Source: Arenicola marina
Lineage: Eukaryota > Annelida > Polychaeta > Arenicolidae
Assembly (NCBI GenBank): GCA_964019135.1
Contig: OZ025258.1
Coordinates: forward strand, 2,480,001-2,544,000
Length of the DNA stretch: 64,000 nt
Direction of reading: 5' to 3'
The stretch's first letter is position 1, and every line of letters starts with the position of its first letter. The notes beneath the pieces are model-generated. The model was not told the DNA's origin, searched no databases, and saw only the letters and a list, made by a program, of their open reading frames with translations. Shown here piece after piece: positions 25,801 through 36,400 of this stretch. Both the position numbers and the translations under genes were made by a program.

Positions 25801-28540
25801 TACACTGCACCCTCTCTGGCCATTGATACACTGCACCCTCTCTGGCCATTCATACACTGCACCCTCTCTAGCCATTCATACACTGCACCCTCTCTGGCCA
25901 TTGATACACTGCACCCTCTCTGACCATTCATACACTGCACCCTCTCTGGCCATTGATACACTGCACCCTCTCTGGCCATTCATACACTGCACCCTCTCTG
26001 GCCATTCATACACTGCACCCTCTCTGGCCATTGATACACTGCACCCTCTCTGGCCATTGATACACTGCACCCTCTCTGACCTTTCATACACTGCACCCTC
26101 TCTGGCCATTCATACACTGCACCCTCTCTGGCCATTCATACACAGTACCCTCTCTGACCATTCATACACTGCACCCTCTCTGGTCATTCATACACAGTAC
26201 CCTCTCTGACCATTCATACACTTCACCCTCTCTGGCCATTCATACACTGCACCCTCTCTGGTCATTGATACACTGCACCCTCTCTGGCCATTCATACACT
26301 GCACCCTCTCTGGCCATTCATACACTGCACCCTCTCTGGCCATTCATACACTGCACCCTCTCTGACCTTTCATACACTGCACCCTTTCTGGCCATTCATA
26401 CACTGCACCCTCTCTGGCCATTCATACACTGCACCCTCTCTGGCCATTGATACACTGCACCCTCTCTGACCATTCATACACTGCACCCTCTCTGGCCATT
26501 CATACACTGCACCCTCTCTGACCTTTCATACACTGCACCCTCTCTGGCCATTCATACACTGCACCCTCTCTGGCCATTGATACACTGCACCCTCTCTGGC
26601 CATTGATACACTGCACCCTCTCTGACCATTCATACACTGCACCCTCTCTGGCCATTCATACACTGCACCCTCTCTGACCTTTCATACACTGCACCCTCTC
26701 TGGCCATTCATACACTGCACCCTCTCTGGCCATTGATACACTGCACCCTCTCTGGCCATTCATACACTGCACCCTCTCTGGCCATTGATACACTGCACCC
26801 TCTCTGGCCATTCATACACTGCACCCTCTCTGGCCATTCATACACTGCACCCTCTCTGACCTTTCATACACTGCACCCTCTCTGGCCATTCATACACTGC
26901 ACCCTCTCTGGCCATTCATACACTGCACCCTCTCTGGCCATTCATACACTGCACCCTCTCTGGCCATTGATACACTGCACCCTCTCTGGCCATTGATACA
27001 CTGCACCCTCTCTGACCTTTCATACACTGCACCCTCTCTGGCCACTCATACACTGCACCCTCTCTGGCCATTCATACACAGTACCCTCTCTGACCATTCA
27101 TACACTGCACCCTCTCTGGCCATTCATACACTGCACCCTCTCTGGCCATTGATACACTGCACCCTCTCTGGCCATTCATACACTGCACCCTCTCTGGCCA
27201 TTCATACACTGCACCCTCTCTGACCATTGATACACTGCACCCTCTCTGGCCATTGATACACTGCACCCTCTCTGACCTTTCATACACTGCACCCTCTCTG
27301 GCCATTCATACACTGCACCCTCTCTGGCCATTCATACGCTGCACCCTCTCTGGCCATTCATACACTGCACCCTCTCTGACCTTTCATACACTGCACCCTC
27401 TCTGGCCATTCATACACTAGACCCTCTCTGGCCATTGATACACTGCACCTCCTCTGGCCATTCGTACACTGCACCCTCTCTGGCCATTGATACACTGCAC
27501 CTCCTCTGGCCATTCATACACTGCACCCTCTCTGGCCATTGATACACTGCACCTCCTCTGGCCATTCATACACTGCACCCTCTCTGACCTTTCATACACT
27601 GCACCCTCTCTGGCCATTCATACACTGCACCCTCTCTGGCCATTCATACACTGCACCCTCTCTGGCCATTCATACACTGCACCCTCTCTGGCCATTGATA
27701 CACTGCACCCTCTCTGGCCATTCATACACTGCACCCTCTCTGGCCATTCATACACTGCACCCTCTCTGACCTTTCATACACTGCACCCTCTCTGGCCATT
27801 CATACACTGCACCCTCTCTGGCCATTCATACACTGCACCCTCTCTGGCCATTCATACACTGCACCCTCTCTGGCCATTGATACACTGCACCCTCTCTGAC
27901 CATTGATACACTGCACCCTCTCTGGCCATTGATACACTGCACCCTCTCTGACCTTTCATACACTGCACCCTCTCTGGCCACTCATACACTGCACCCTCTC
28001 TGGCCATTCATACACAGTACCCTCTCTGACCATTCATACACTGCACCCTCTCTGGCCATTCATACACTGCACCCTCTCTGGCCATTGATACACTGCACCC
28101 TCTCTGGCCATTCATACACTGCACCCTCTCTGGCCATTCATACACTGCACCCTCTCTGACCATTGATACACTGCACCCTCTCTGGCCATTGATACACTGC
28201 ACCCTCTCTGACCTTTCATACACTGCACCCTCTCTGGCCATTCATACACTGCACCCTCTCTGGCCATTCATACGCTGCACCCTCTCTGGCCATTCATACA
28301 CTGCACCCTCTCTGACCTTTCATACACTGCACCCTCTCTGGCCATTCATACACTAGACCCTCTCTGGCCATTGATACACTGCACCTCCTCTGGCCATTCG
28401 TACACTGCACCCTCTCTGGCCATTGATACACTGCACCTCCTCTGGCCATTCATACACTGCACCCTCTCTGGCCATTGATACACTGCACCTCCTCTGGCCA
28501 TTCATACACTGTACCCTCTCTGGTCATTCATACACTGCAC
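22824..28540. repeat. Minisatellite H, 26-bp unit, about 219 copies
   Basis: The unit is CCATTCATACACTGCACCCT followed by CTCTGG. Frequent variants are CATTGATACAC, CTGACCTTTCATAC, CTGACCATTC and CACAGTACCC. The unit carries the palindrome TGGCCA. A block near the right end is tandemly duplicated with a 936-bp offset (36 units): the rare variant CACTAGACCC is at 27415 and 28351, and CATTCGTACAC follows it in both. One unit of array G is embedded at 23431-23462. Short open frames in this array are artefacts. Confidence 0.97.
23431..23462. repeat. Single array-G unit embedded in array H
   Basis: About 32 bp, beginning TGGCTAGGCAGCGCCACACT and ending in CCACGCTCACCA, are identical to the array G unit and interrupt otherwise regular 26-bp H units. 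Both edges fall at short stretches shared by the two units: CTGG on the left and CACT on the right. Confidence 0.95.
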
Positions 28541-28707
28541 ACCCTGTCTCCCGTCCAGACTATTCCAAGACTGACACTTACATGTTTCACAACAGTTGTC
28601 CAGTATCGATTTTTACCGGTGGCCGTTTTTTTTCTCCTCGTTGTACTTACTAAATATTTCAATACATGACTTGATCCTAGATCACAGACACGTTTATCTG
28701 GAGCATA

Positions 28708-28813
28708 TCACAGGAGGGTAGAGGGCGCCAGGGCGGGCCGCTCCGGCAGGGCGCAGGGAGTCACAGGAGGGTAGAGGGCGCCAGGGCGGGCCTCTCCGGC
28801 AGGGCGCGGGGGG
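28708..28813. repeat. Two-copy 53-bp tandem duplication
   Basis: Copies start at 28708 and 28761 with TCACAGGAGGGTAGAGGGCG. They differ at a few positions (for example GGGCCGCTCC versus GGGCCTCTCC). This may be an early stage of a tandem array within the presumed intron. Confidence 0.9.
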
Positions 28814-28950
28814 TCACAGCTGGCCCGCCGCTGGGCTGTAAGCCGTGTGCATCATAAGCGACTCGGGGTGGACGGGTGGACATCACGAGGCGACGAGACG
28901 TGACGCGTGAATGAAGGCAATGAGGGAATACTGGTCCCTGCTATTGTTAT

Positions 28951-28973
28951 CTCCATTGCTGTCTCTCTTCCAG
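28951..28973 (+). promoter_or_regulatory. Probable 3' splice site of the 5' UTR intron
   Basis: A pyrimidine-rich tract (CTCCATTGCTGTCTCTCTTC) leads into CAG, with AG at 28972-28973. This is a strong U2-type acceptor. The exon would begin at 28974, and a TGA at 29004-29006 in frame with the downstream ATG shows that the start of this exon is untranslated. Confidence 0.65.
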
Positions 28974-29021
28974 ACTGAAGCAGGCCGTGAGACGGACGGC
29001 CGCTGACGTGTGACGGTGACG

Positions 29022-29966
29022 ATGGTGTGTCCGTGTCGCCCCCTGGCGGCCCGCTGCCTGCTGTGCCGCTACCTGTGCCTCACTCTCCCCTCCGTCCTCA
29101 TCTTCTTCACCATCATGGGTAATGTGCCCGGTCCCGCCACCAAAGTGTCGGACTACGGCCTCCTGAGCGCCATTCACAACGGGACCGCTTCACAGACCGG
29201 CTCCAGCCCGCCCGCCAGGGTGGCCGTGGTGCCTAAACTGGTCCACTTGATCTGGTTCTACCCGCCCAACACGGACCTCAGATTCCATCACCTGCTCTGC
29301 ATTATGTCCATCAAACAACACATCAAACCCATCCGCATTGTGCTGTGGTATGACCACGAGCCGACTGGTCCCTGGTGGGCCTTCGCCAAGAAAGTCGTGC
29401 CGGACATCTTCCTGATGAAGTACGAGCCGCCGACCACGGTCTTCAACCAGACGGTGGCCACGGTGGAGCATCAGTCGGACGTGGCGCGTCTGGATATACT
29501 GCTCCAGTACGGCGGCATCTATCTGGATCTGGACGTCATCGCCCTCAGGAGCGTCGACTCGCTCCTCCATTATGACGTCACGCTTGGTGCTGAGACCCCG
29601 GACTTGTTGGGGAGCGGAGTAATCTTCGCCAGACCCAACGCCAGCTTCATCCGCCTCTTGAGACAGGAGTACCGCACGTTCGACGACCGCAGGTGGAATT
29701 ACCATTCCGTCATTCTGCCCATGAAGCTTGCTCGCAGCTACCCGGATGTCGTCCACATTGAGTGGTTCTCCATCCTGCGGCCCAACTGGTTTGAGCGGGA
29801 TTGGCTCTTCCGGCAAGACAAGTTATGGGACTGGTCGGAGAATTACCTGATTCACTTATGGTACCGGACTCACGACTCGGACTACGACCCCCACTCCATT
29901 AAGTCGCTCAATAACACTCTGGGGGAGGTCTTCAGATACATCTATTATGGCTCATCACCAACATAA
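29022..29966 (+). CDS. Type II Golgi glycosyltransferase with DXD motif (Gly_transf_sug-like)
   Basis: The product is a predicted 314-residue sugar-nucleotide-dependent glycosyltransferase of the Golgi lumen. The start is the ATG at 29022 (A at -3, G at +4); a TGA at 29004-29006 in the same frame excludes a longer N-terminus. Residues 1-16 are short, basic and Cys-rich (C3, C5, C12, C15), about 17-32 form a signal-anchor helix, and the rest is luminal. Residues 69-78 (VVPKLVHLIW) match the family's N-terminal strand. Residues 150-177 hold the diagnostic SDVARLDILLQYGGIY stretch followed by D169-L-D171, the metal and nucleotide-sugar binding DXD. A late His-Leu-Trp segment (about 276-278) is also typical. 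Sequons lie at N53, N142, N206 and N297. The CDS is intronless and looks intact, with an upstream intron in the 5' UTR. Related families include alpha-1,4-GlcNAc/galactosyltransferase-like proteins. Donor, acceptor and linkage cannot be read from the sequence. Confidence 0.9.
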   Translation: MVCPCRPLAARCLLCRYLCLTLPSVLIFFTIMGNVPGPATKVSDYGLLSAIHNGTASQTGSSPPARVAVVPKLVHLIWFYPPNTDLRFHHLLCIMSIKQHIKPIRIVLWYDHEPTGPWWAFAKKVVPDIFLMKYEPPTTVFNQTVATVEHQSDVARLDILLQYGGIYLDLDVIALRSVDSLLHYDVTLGAETPDLLGSGVIFARPNASFIRLLRQEYRTFDDRRWNYHSVILPMKLARSYPDVVHIEWFSILRPNWFERDWLFRQDKLWDWSENYLIHLWYRTHDSDYDPHSIKSLNNTLGEVFRYIYYGSSPT

Positions 29967-29991
29967 GATTGAGATGTACATCTCTCGGGTT

Positions 29992-29997
29992 AATAAA
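29992..29997 (+). terminator. Poly(A) signal AATAAA
   Basis: A canonical AATAAA lies 25 bp after the stop codon, followed by a GU-rich stretch (TGTATGTTCTT, 30002-30012). The predicted 3' UTR is only about 50-60 nt, so cleavage should occur before array I begins. Confidence 0.8.
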
Positions 29998-30078
29998 CTG
30001 ATGTATGTTCTTAATACCGTATTCTGTTTACCTTAACCTTGACCTTGTTGAACCGATCGATCTGTTCATCTGTGGGGA

Positions 30079-33000
30079 ACACCCGCTGTGTACACCTGCC
30101 ATGTACACCCACCCTGTACACCCACGCTGTACACCCGCCCTGTACACCCGCCGTGTACACCTGCCATGTACACCCACCCTGTACACCCGCCCTGTACACC
30201 CACCCTGTACACCCACCCTGTCAACCCGCTCTGTACACCCACCCTGTACACCCACGCTGTACACCCGCCCTGTACACCCACCCTGTACACCCGCCCTGTA
30301 CACCCACCCTGCACACCCGCCCTGTACACCCGCCGTGTACACCTGCCATGCACACCCGCCCTGTACACCCGCCCTGTACACCCGCCCTGTACACCCGCCC
30401 TGTACACCCGCCCTGTACACCCGTCCTGTACACCCACCCTGTACACCCGCCCTGTACACCCACCATGCACACCCGCCCTGTACACCCGCCCTGTACACCC
30501 GCCCTGTACACCCGCCGTGTACACCCGCCGTGTACACCCGCCCTGTACACCCGCCCTGTACACCCGCCGTGTACACCTGCCATGTACACCCACGCTGTAC
30601 ACCCGCCCTGTACACCCACCCTGTACACCCACCATGCACACCCGCCGTGTACACCCACCCTGTACACCCGCCCTGTACACCCACCCTGTACACCCACGCT
30701 GTACACCCACCCTGTACACCCGCCCTGTACACCCACCATGCACACCCGCCCTGTACACCCGCCCTGTACACCCACCCTGTACACCCGCCCTGTACACCCA
30801 CCCTGCACACCCGCCCTGTACACCCGCCCTGTACACCCGCCCTGTACACCCGCCCTGTACACCCGCCCTGTACACCCGCCCTGTACACCCACCCTGCACA
30901 CCCGCCCTGTACACCCGCCCTGTACACCCGCCCTGTACACCCGCCCTGTACACCCGCCCTGTACACCCGCCCTGTACACCCGCCCTGTACACCCGCCCTG
31001 TACACCCGCCGTGTACACCCGCCGTGTACACCCGCCCTGTACACCCGCCCTGTACACCCGCCGTGTACACCTGCCATGTACATCCACCCTGTACACCCGC
31101 CCTATACACCCGCCCTGTACACCCGCCCTGTACACCCACCCTGTATGCCCGCCCTGTACACCGCCCTGTACACCCGCCCTGTACACCCACCCTGTAAACT
31201 CACCCTGTGCACCCACCCTGTACACCCGCCCTGTACACCCGCCCTGTACACCCGCCCTGTACACCCGCCCTGTACACCCGCCCTGTACACCCGCTCTGTA
31301 CACCCACCCTGTACACCCGCCCTGTACACCCGCCCTGTACACCCACCCTGTACACCCGCCCTGTACACCCGCCCTGTACACCCACCCTGTACACCCGCCC
31401 TGTACACCCGACCTGTACACCTACCATATACACCCGCCCTGTACACCCGCCCTGTACACCCGCCGTGTACACCTGCTATATACACCCACCCAGTACATCC
31501 GCCCTGTAAACCCGCCCTGTACACCCGCCTTGTACACCCGCCCTGCACACCCTCCCTGTACACCCGCCCTGTACACCCACCCTGTACACCCGCCCTGTAC
31601 ACCCGACCTGTACACCCGCCGTGTACACCCGCCGTGTACACCCGCCGTGTACACCCGCCCTGTACACCCGACCTGTACACCCGCCGTGTACACCCGCCGT
31701 GTACACCCGCCGTGTACACCCGCCTTGTACACCCGCCCTGTACACCCGCCCTGTACACCCGACCTGTACACCCTCCTTGTACACCCGCCGTGTACACCCG
31801 GCCTGTACACCCGCCCGGTACACCCGCCCTGTACACCTGCCATGTACACCCGCTCTGTACACCCGCCCTGCACACCCGCCATGTACACCCGCTCTGTACA
31901 CCCGCCCTGCACACCCGCCCTGTAAACTCACCTTGTGCACCCACCCTGTACACCCGCCCTGTACACCCGCCCTGTATACCCGCCCTGTACACCCGACCTG
32001 TACACCCACCCTGTAAACTCACCCTGTGCACCCACCCTGTACACCCGCCCTGTACACCCGCCCTGTACACCCGCCCTGGGCACACGCCCTGTACACCCGC
32101 CCTGTACACCCACCATGTACACCCGCCCTGTACACCCACCATGTACACCCGCCCTGTACACCCACCCTGTACACCGCCTTGTACACCCGCCCTGTACACC
32201 CACCTTGTACACCCACCCTGTACACCGCCCTGTACACCCGCCCTGTACACCCGCCCTGTACACCCGCTCTGTACACCCACCCTGTACACCCACCCTGTAC
32301 ACCGCCCTGTACACCCGCCCTGTACACCCACCCTGTACACCCACCCTGTACACCGCCCTGTACACCCGCCCTGTACACCCGCCCTGTACACCCGCTCTGT
32401 ACACCCACCCTGTACACCCACCCTGTACACCCACCATGTACACCCACCCTGTACACCGCCCTGTTCACCGCCCTGTACACCCACCCTGTACACTCACCCT
32501 GTACACCGCCCTGTACACCCGCCCTGTACACCCGCCCTGTACACCCGCTCTGTACACCCACCCTGTACACCTACCCTGTACACCCACCATGTACACCCAC
32601 CCTGTACACCGCCCTGTTCACCGCCCTGCACACCCACCCTGTACACTCACCCTGTACACCCACCCTGTACACCGCCCTGTACACCCGCCCTGTACACCCA
32701 CCCTGTACATCCACCCTGTACACCGCCCCGTTCACCGCCCTGTACACCCATCCTGTACACCCACCCTGTACACCCACCCTGTACACCGCTCTGTACACCC
32801 GCCCTGTACACCCACCCTGTACATCCACCCTGTACACCCGCCCTGTACACCCGCCCTGTACACCCGCCCTGTACACCCGCCGTGTACACCCACCCTGTAC
32901 GCCCACGTTGTACACCTGCCCTGGACACCCGCCCTGTACACCCACCCTGTACACCCACCCTGTACACCCGCCTTGTACACCCGCCATGCACATCCACCCT

Positions 33001-33466
33001 GTACACCCGCCCTGTACACCCGCCCTGTACACCCGCCCTGTACACCCACCGTGTACACCCGCCGTGTACACCCACCCTGTACACCCACCATGTACACCCG
33101 CCATGTACATCCGCCCTGTACACCCACCCTGTACACCCGACCTGTACACCCGCCCTGTACACCCGCCCTGTACACCCGCCCTGTACACCCGCCCTGTACA
33201 CCCACCCTGCACACTCGCCCTGTACACCCACCCTGTACGCCCGCCCTGTACACCCGCCCTGTACACCCGCCCTGTACACCCGCCCTGTACACCCGCCGTG
33301 TACACCCACCCTGCACACCCGCCCTGTACACCCGCCCTGTACACCCGCCCTGTACATCCGCCCTGTACACCCGCCCTGTACACCCACCCTGTACACCCGC
33401 CCTGCACACCCGCCCTGTGCACCCGCCCTGTACACCCGCCCTGTACACCCGCCCTGTACACCCGCT
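30079..33466. repeat. Minisatellite I, 13-bp unit, about 260 copies
   Basis: The unit is TACACCCGCCCTG, with alternation of CCCGCC, CCCACC and CCCGCCG variants. Each unit carries the palindrome TGTACA. Between about 32160 and 32800, units lacking one C (ACCGCCCTG, 12 bp) and TTCACCGCC variants appear, organised as blocks of roughly 150 bp that repeat (TTCACCGCCC near 32464, 32614 and 32730). All three frames are open on both strands; the Tyr-Thr-Arg-Pro-Val-His-like peptides are artefacts. It fuses directly to array J. Confidence 0.96.
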
Positions 33467-36400
33467 CAGTAAAGACAACCCTCACGACATACCATCTATA
33501 TACCCTGTCAGTAAAGACAACCCTCACCGACATACCATCTATATAACCCTGTCAGTAAAGACAACCCTCACGATATACCATCTATATACCCTGTCAGTAA
33601 AGACAACCCTCACCGACATACCATCTATATAACCCTGTCAGTAAAGACAACCCTCACCGACATACCATCTATATAACCCTGTCAGTAGAGACAACCCTCA
33701 CCGACATACCATCAATATAACCCTGTCAGTAAACACAACCCTCACGACATACCATCTATATACCCTGTCAGTAAAGACAATCCTCACCGACATACCATTT
33801 ATATAAGCCTGTCAGTAAAGACAACCCTCACCGACATGCCATCTATATAACCCTGTCAGTAAACACAACCCTCACCGACATACCATCTATATAAGCCTGT
33901 CAGTAAAGACAACCCGTACCGACATACCATCTATATAACCTTGTCAGTAAAGACAACCCTTACCGACATACCATCTATATAACCCTGTCAGTAAACACAA
34001 CCCTCGCCGACATACCATCTATATAACCCTGTCAGTAAAGACAACCGACATACCATCTATATAACCCTGTCAGTAAAGACAACCCTCGCCGACATACCAT
34101 CTATATAACCCTGTCAGTAAAGACAACCCTCACCGACATACCATCTATATAACCCTGTCAGTAAAGACAACCCTCACCGACATACCATCTATATAAGCCT
34201 GTCAGTAAAGACAACCCTTACCGACATACCATCTATATAACCCTGTCAGTAAAGACAACCCTCGACGACATACCATCTATAAAACCCTGTCAGTAAAGAC
34301 AACCCTTACCGACATACCATCTATATAACCCTGTCAGTAAAGACAACCGACATACCATCTATATAACCCTGTCAGTAAAGACAACCGACATAACATCTAT
34401 ATAAGCCTGTCAGTAAAGACAACCCTTACCGACATACCATCCATATAACCCTATCAGTAAAGACAACCCTCACCGACATACCACCTATATAACCCTGTCA
34501 GTAAAGACAACCGACATACCATCTGTATAACCCTGTCAGTAAAGACAACCGACATAACATCTATATAAGCCTGTCAGTAAAGACAACCCTCACCGACATA
34601 CCATCTATATAACCCTGTCAGTAAAGACAACCCTCACCGACATACCATCTATATAACCCTGTCAGTAAACACAACCCTTACCGACATACCATCTATATAA
34701 CCCTGTCAGTAAACACAACCCTCGCCGACATACCATCTGTATAACTCTGTCAGTAAAGACAACCCTCACCAATATACCATCTATATAACCCTGTCAGTAA
34801 AGACAACCCTTACCGACATACCATCCATATAACCCTATCAGTAAAGACAACCCTCACCGACATACCATCTATATAACCCTGTCAGTAAAGACAACCCTCG
34901 CCGACATACCATCTATATAACCCTGTCAGTAAAGACAACCCTCACGACATACCATCTATATAAACCAGTCAGTAATCACAACCCTCACCGACATACCATC
35001 TATATAACCCTGTCAGTAAAGACAACCCTCAACGACATACCATCTATATAACCCTGTCAGTAAAGACAACCCTCACCGACATACCATCTATATAACCATC
35101 CATATAACCCTATCAGTAAAGACAACCCTCAGCGACATACCATCTATATAACCCTGTCAGTAAACGCAGCCCTTACCGACATACCATCTATATAACCCTG
35201 TCAGTAAACACAACCCTCACGACATACCATCTATATAACCCTGTCAGTAAAGACAACCCTCACCGACATACCATCTATATAACCCTGTCAGTAAAGACAA
35301 CCCTCACCGACATACCATCTATATAACCCTGTCAGTAATGACAACCCTCACCGACATACCATCTATATAACCCTGTCAGTAAAGACAACCCTCACCGACA
35401 TACCATCTATATAACCCTGTCAGTAAACACAACCCTCACGACATACCATCTATATAACCCTGTCAGTAAAGACAACCCTCACCGACATACCATCTATATA
35501 ACCCTGTGAGTAAAGACAACCCTCACCGACATACCATCTATAAAACCCTGTCAGTAAAGACAACCGACATACCATCTATATAACCCTGTCAGTAAAGACA
35601 ACCCTCGCCGACATACCATCTATATAACCCTGTCAGTAAAGACAACCGACATACCATCTATATAACCCTGTCAGTAAAGACAACCCTCACGACATACCAT
35701 CTATATAACCCTGTCAGTAAAGACAACCCTCACCGATATACCATCTATATAACCCTGTCAGTAAACACAACCCTCACGACATACCATCTATATAACCCTG
35801 TCAGTAAAGACAACCCTCACCGACATACCATCTATATAACCCTGTCAGTAAACACAACCCTCACGACATACCATCTATATAACCCTGTCAGTAAAGACAA
35901 CCCTCACCGACATACCATCTATATAACCCTGTCAGTAAAGACAACCCTCACCGACATACCATCTATAAAACCCTGTCAGTAAAGACAACCGACATACCAT
36001 CTATATAACCCTGTCAGTAAAGACAACCCTCGCCGACATACCATCTATATAACCCTGTCAGTAAAGACAACCGACATACCATCTATATAACCCTGTCAGT
36101 AAAGACAACCGACATACCATCTATATAAGCCTGTCAGTAAAGACAACCCTTACCGACATACCATCTATATAACCCTATCAGTAAAGACAACCCTCACCGA
36201 CATACTATCTATATAACCCTGTCAGTAAACACAACCCTCACCGACATACCATCTATATAACCCTACCAGTAAAGACAACCCTCACGACATACCATCTATA
36301 TAACCCTGTCAGTAAAGACAACCCTCACCGACATACCATCTATATAACCCTGTCAGTAAACACAACCCTCACCGATATACCATCTATATAACCCTGTCAG

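Larger units (their letters stand above)
28541..28973 (+). other. Unique upstream sequence and probable intron 3' end of the glycosyltransferase gene
   Basis: This is unique sequence between array H and the coding exon. It includes a T-run (about 28624-28634), a 53-bp tandem duplication and a terminal polypyrimidine tract ending in CAG at 28971-28973. No upstream exon or core promoter can be pinned down here, so the first exon may lie further left, possibly beyond array H. Confidence 0.5.

Noticed and set aside
29010..29021. Earlier GTG start for the glycosyltransferase
   Set aside because: Eukaryotic nuclear genes rarely start at GTG. The ATG at 29022 has a good Kozak context and leaves a proper signal anchor.
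29190..29816. Minus-strand ORF of 208 codons opposite the glycosyltransferase
   Set aside because: It is the antisense shadow of a clearly conserved coding exon.
30005..33472. Plus-strand ORF of 1155 codons in array I
   Set aside because: It has no ATG-based gene context. It starts after the glycosyltransferase poly(A) signal, and all three plus frames are open owing to the 13-bp unit.
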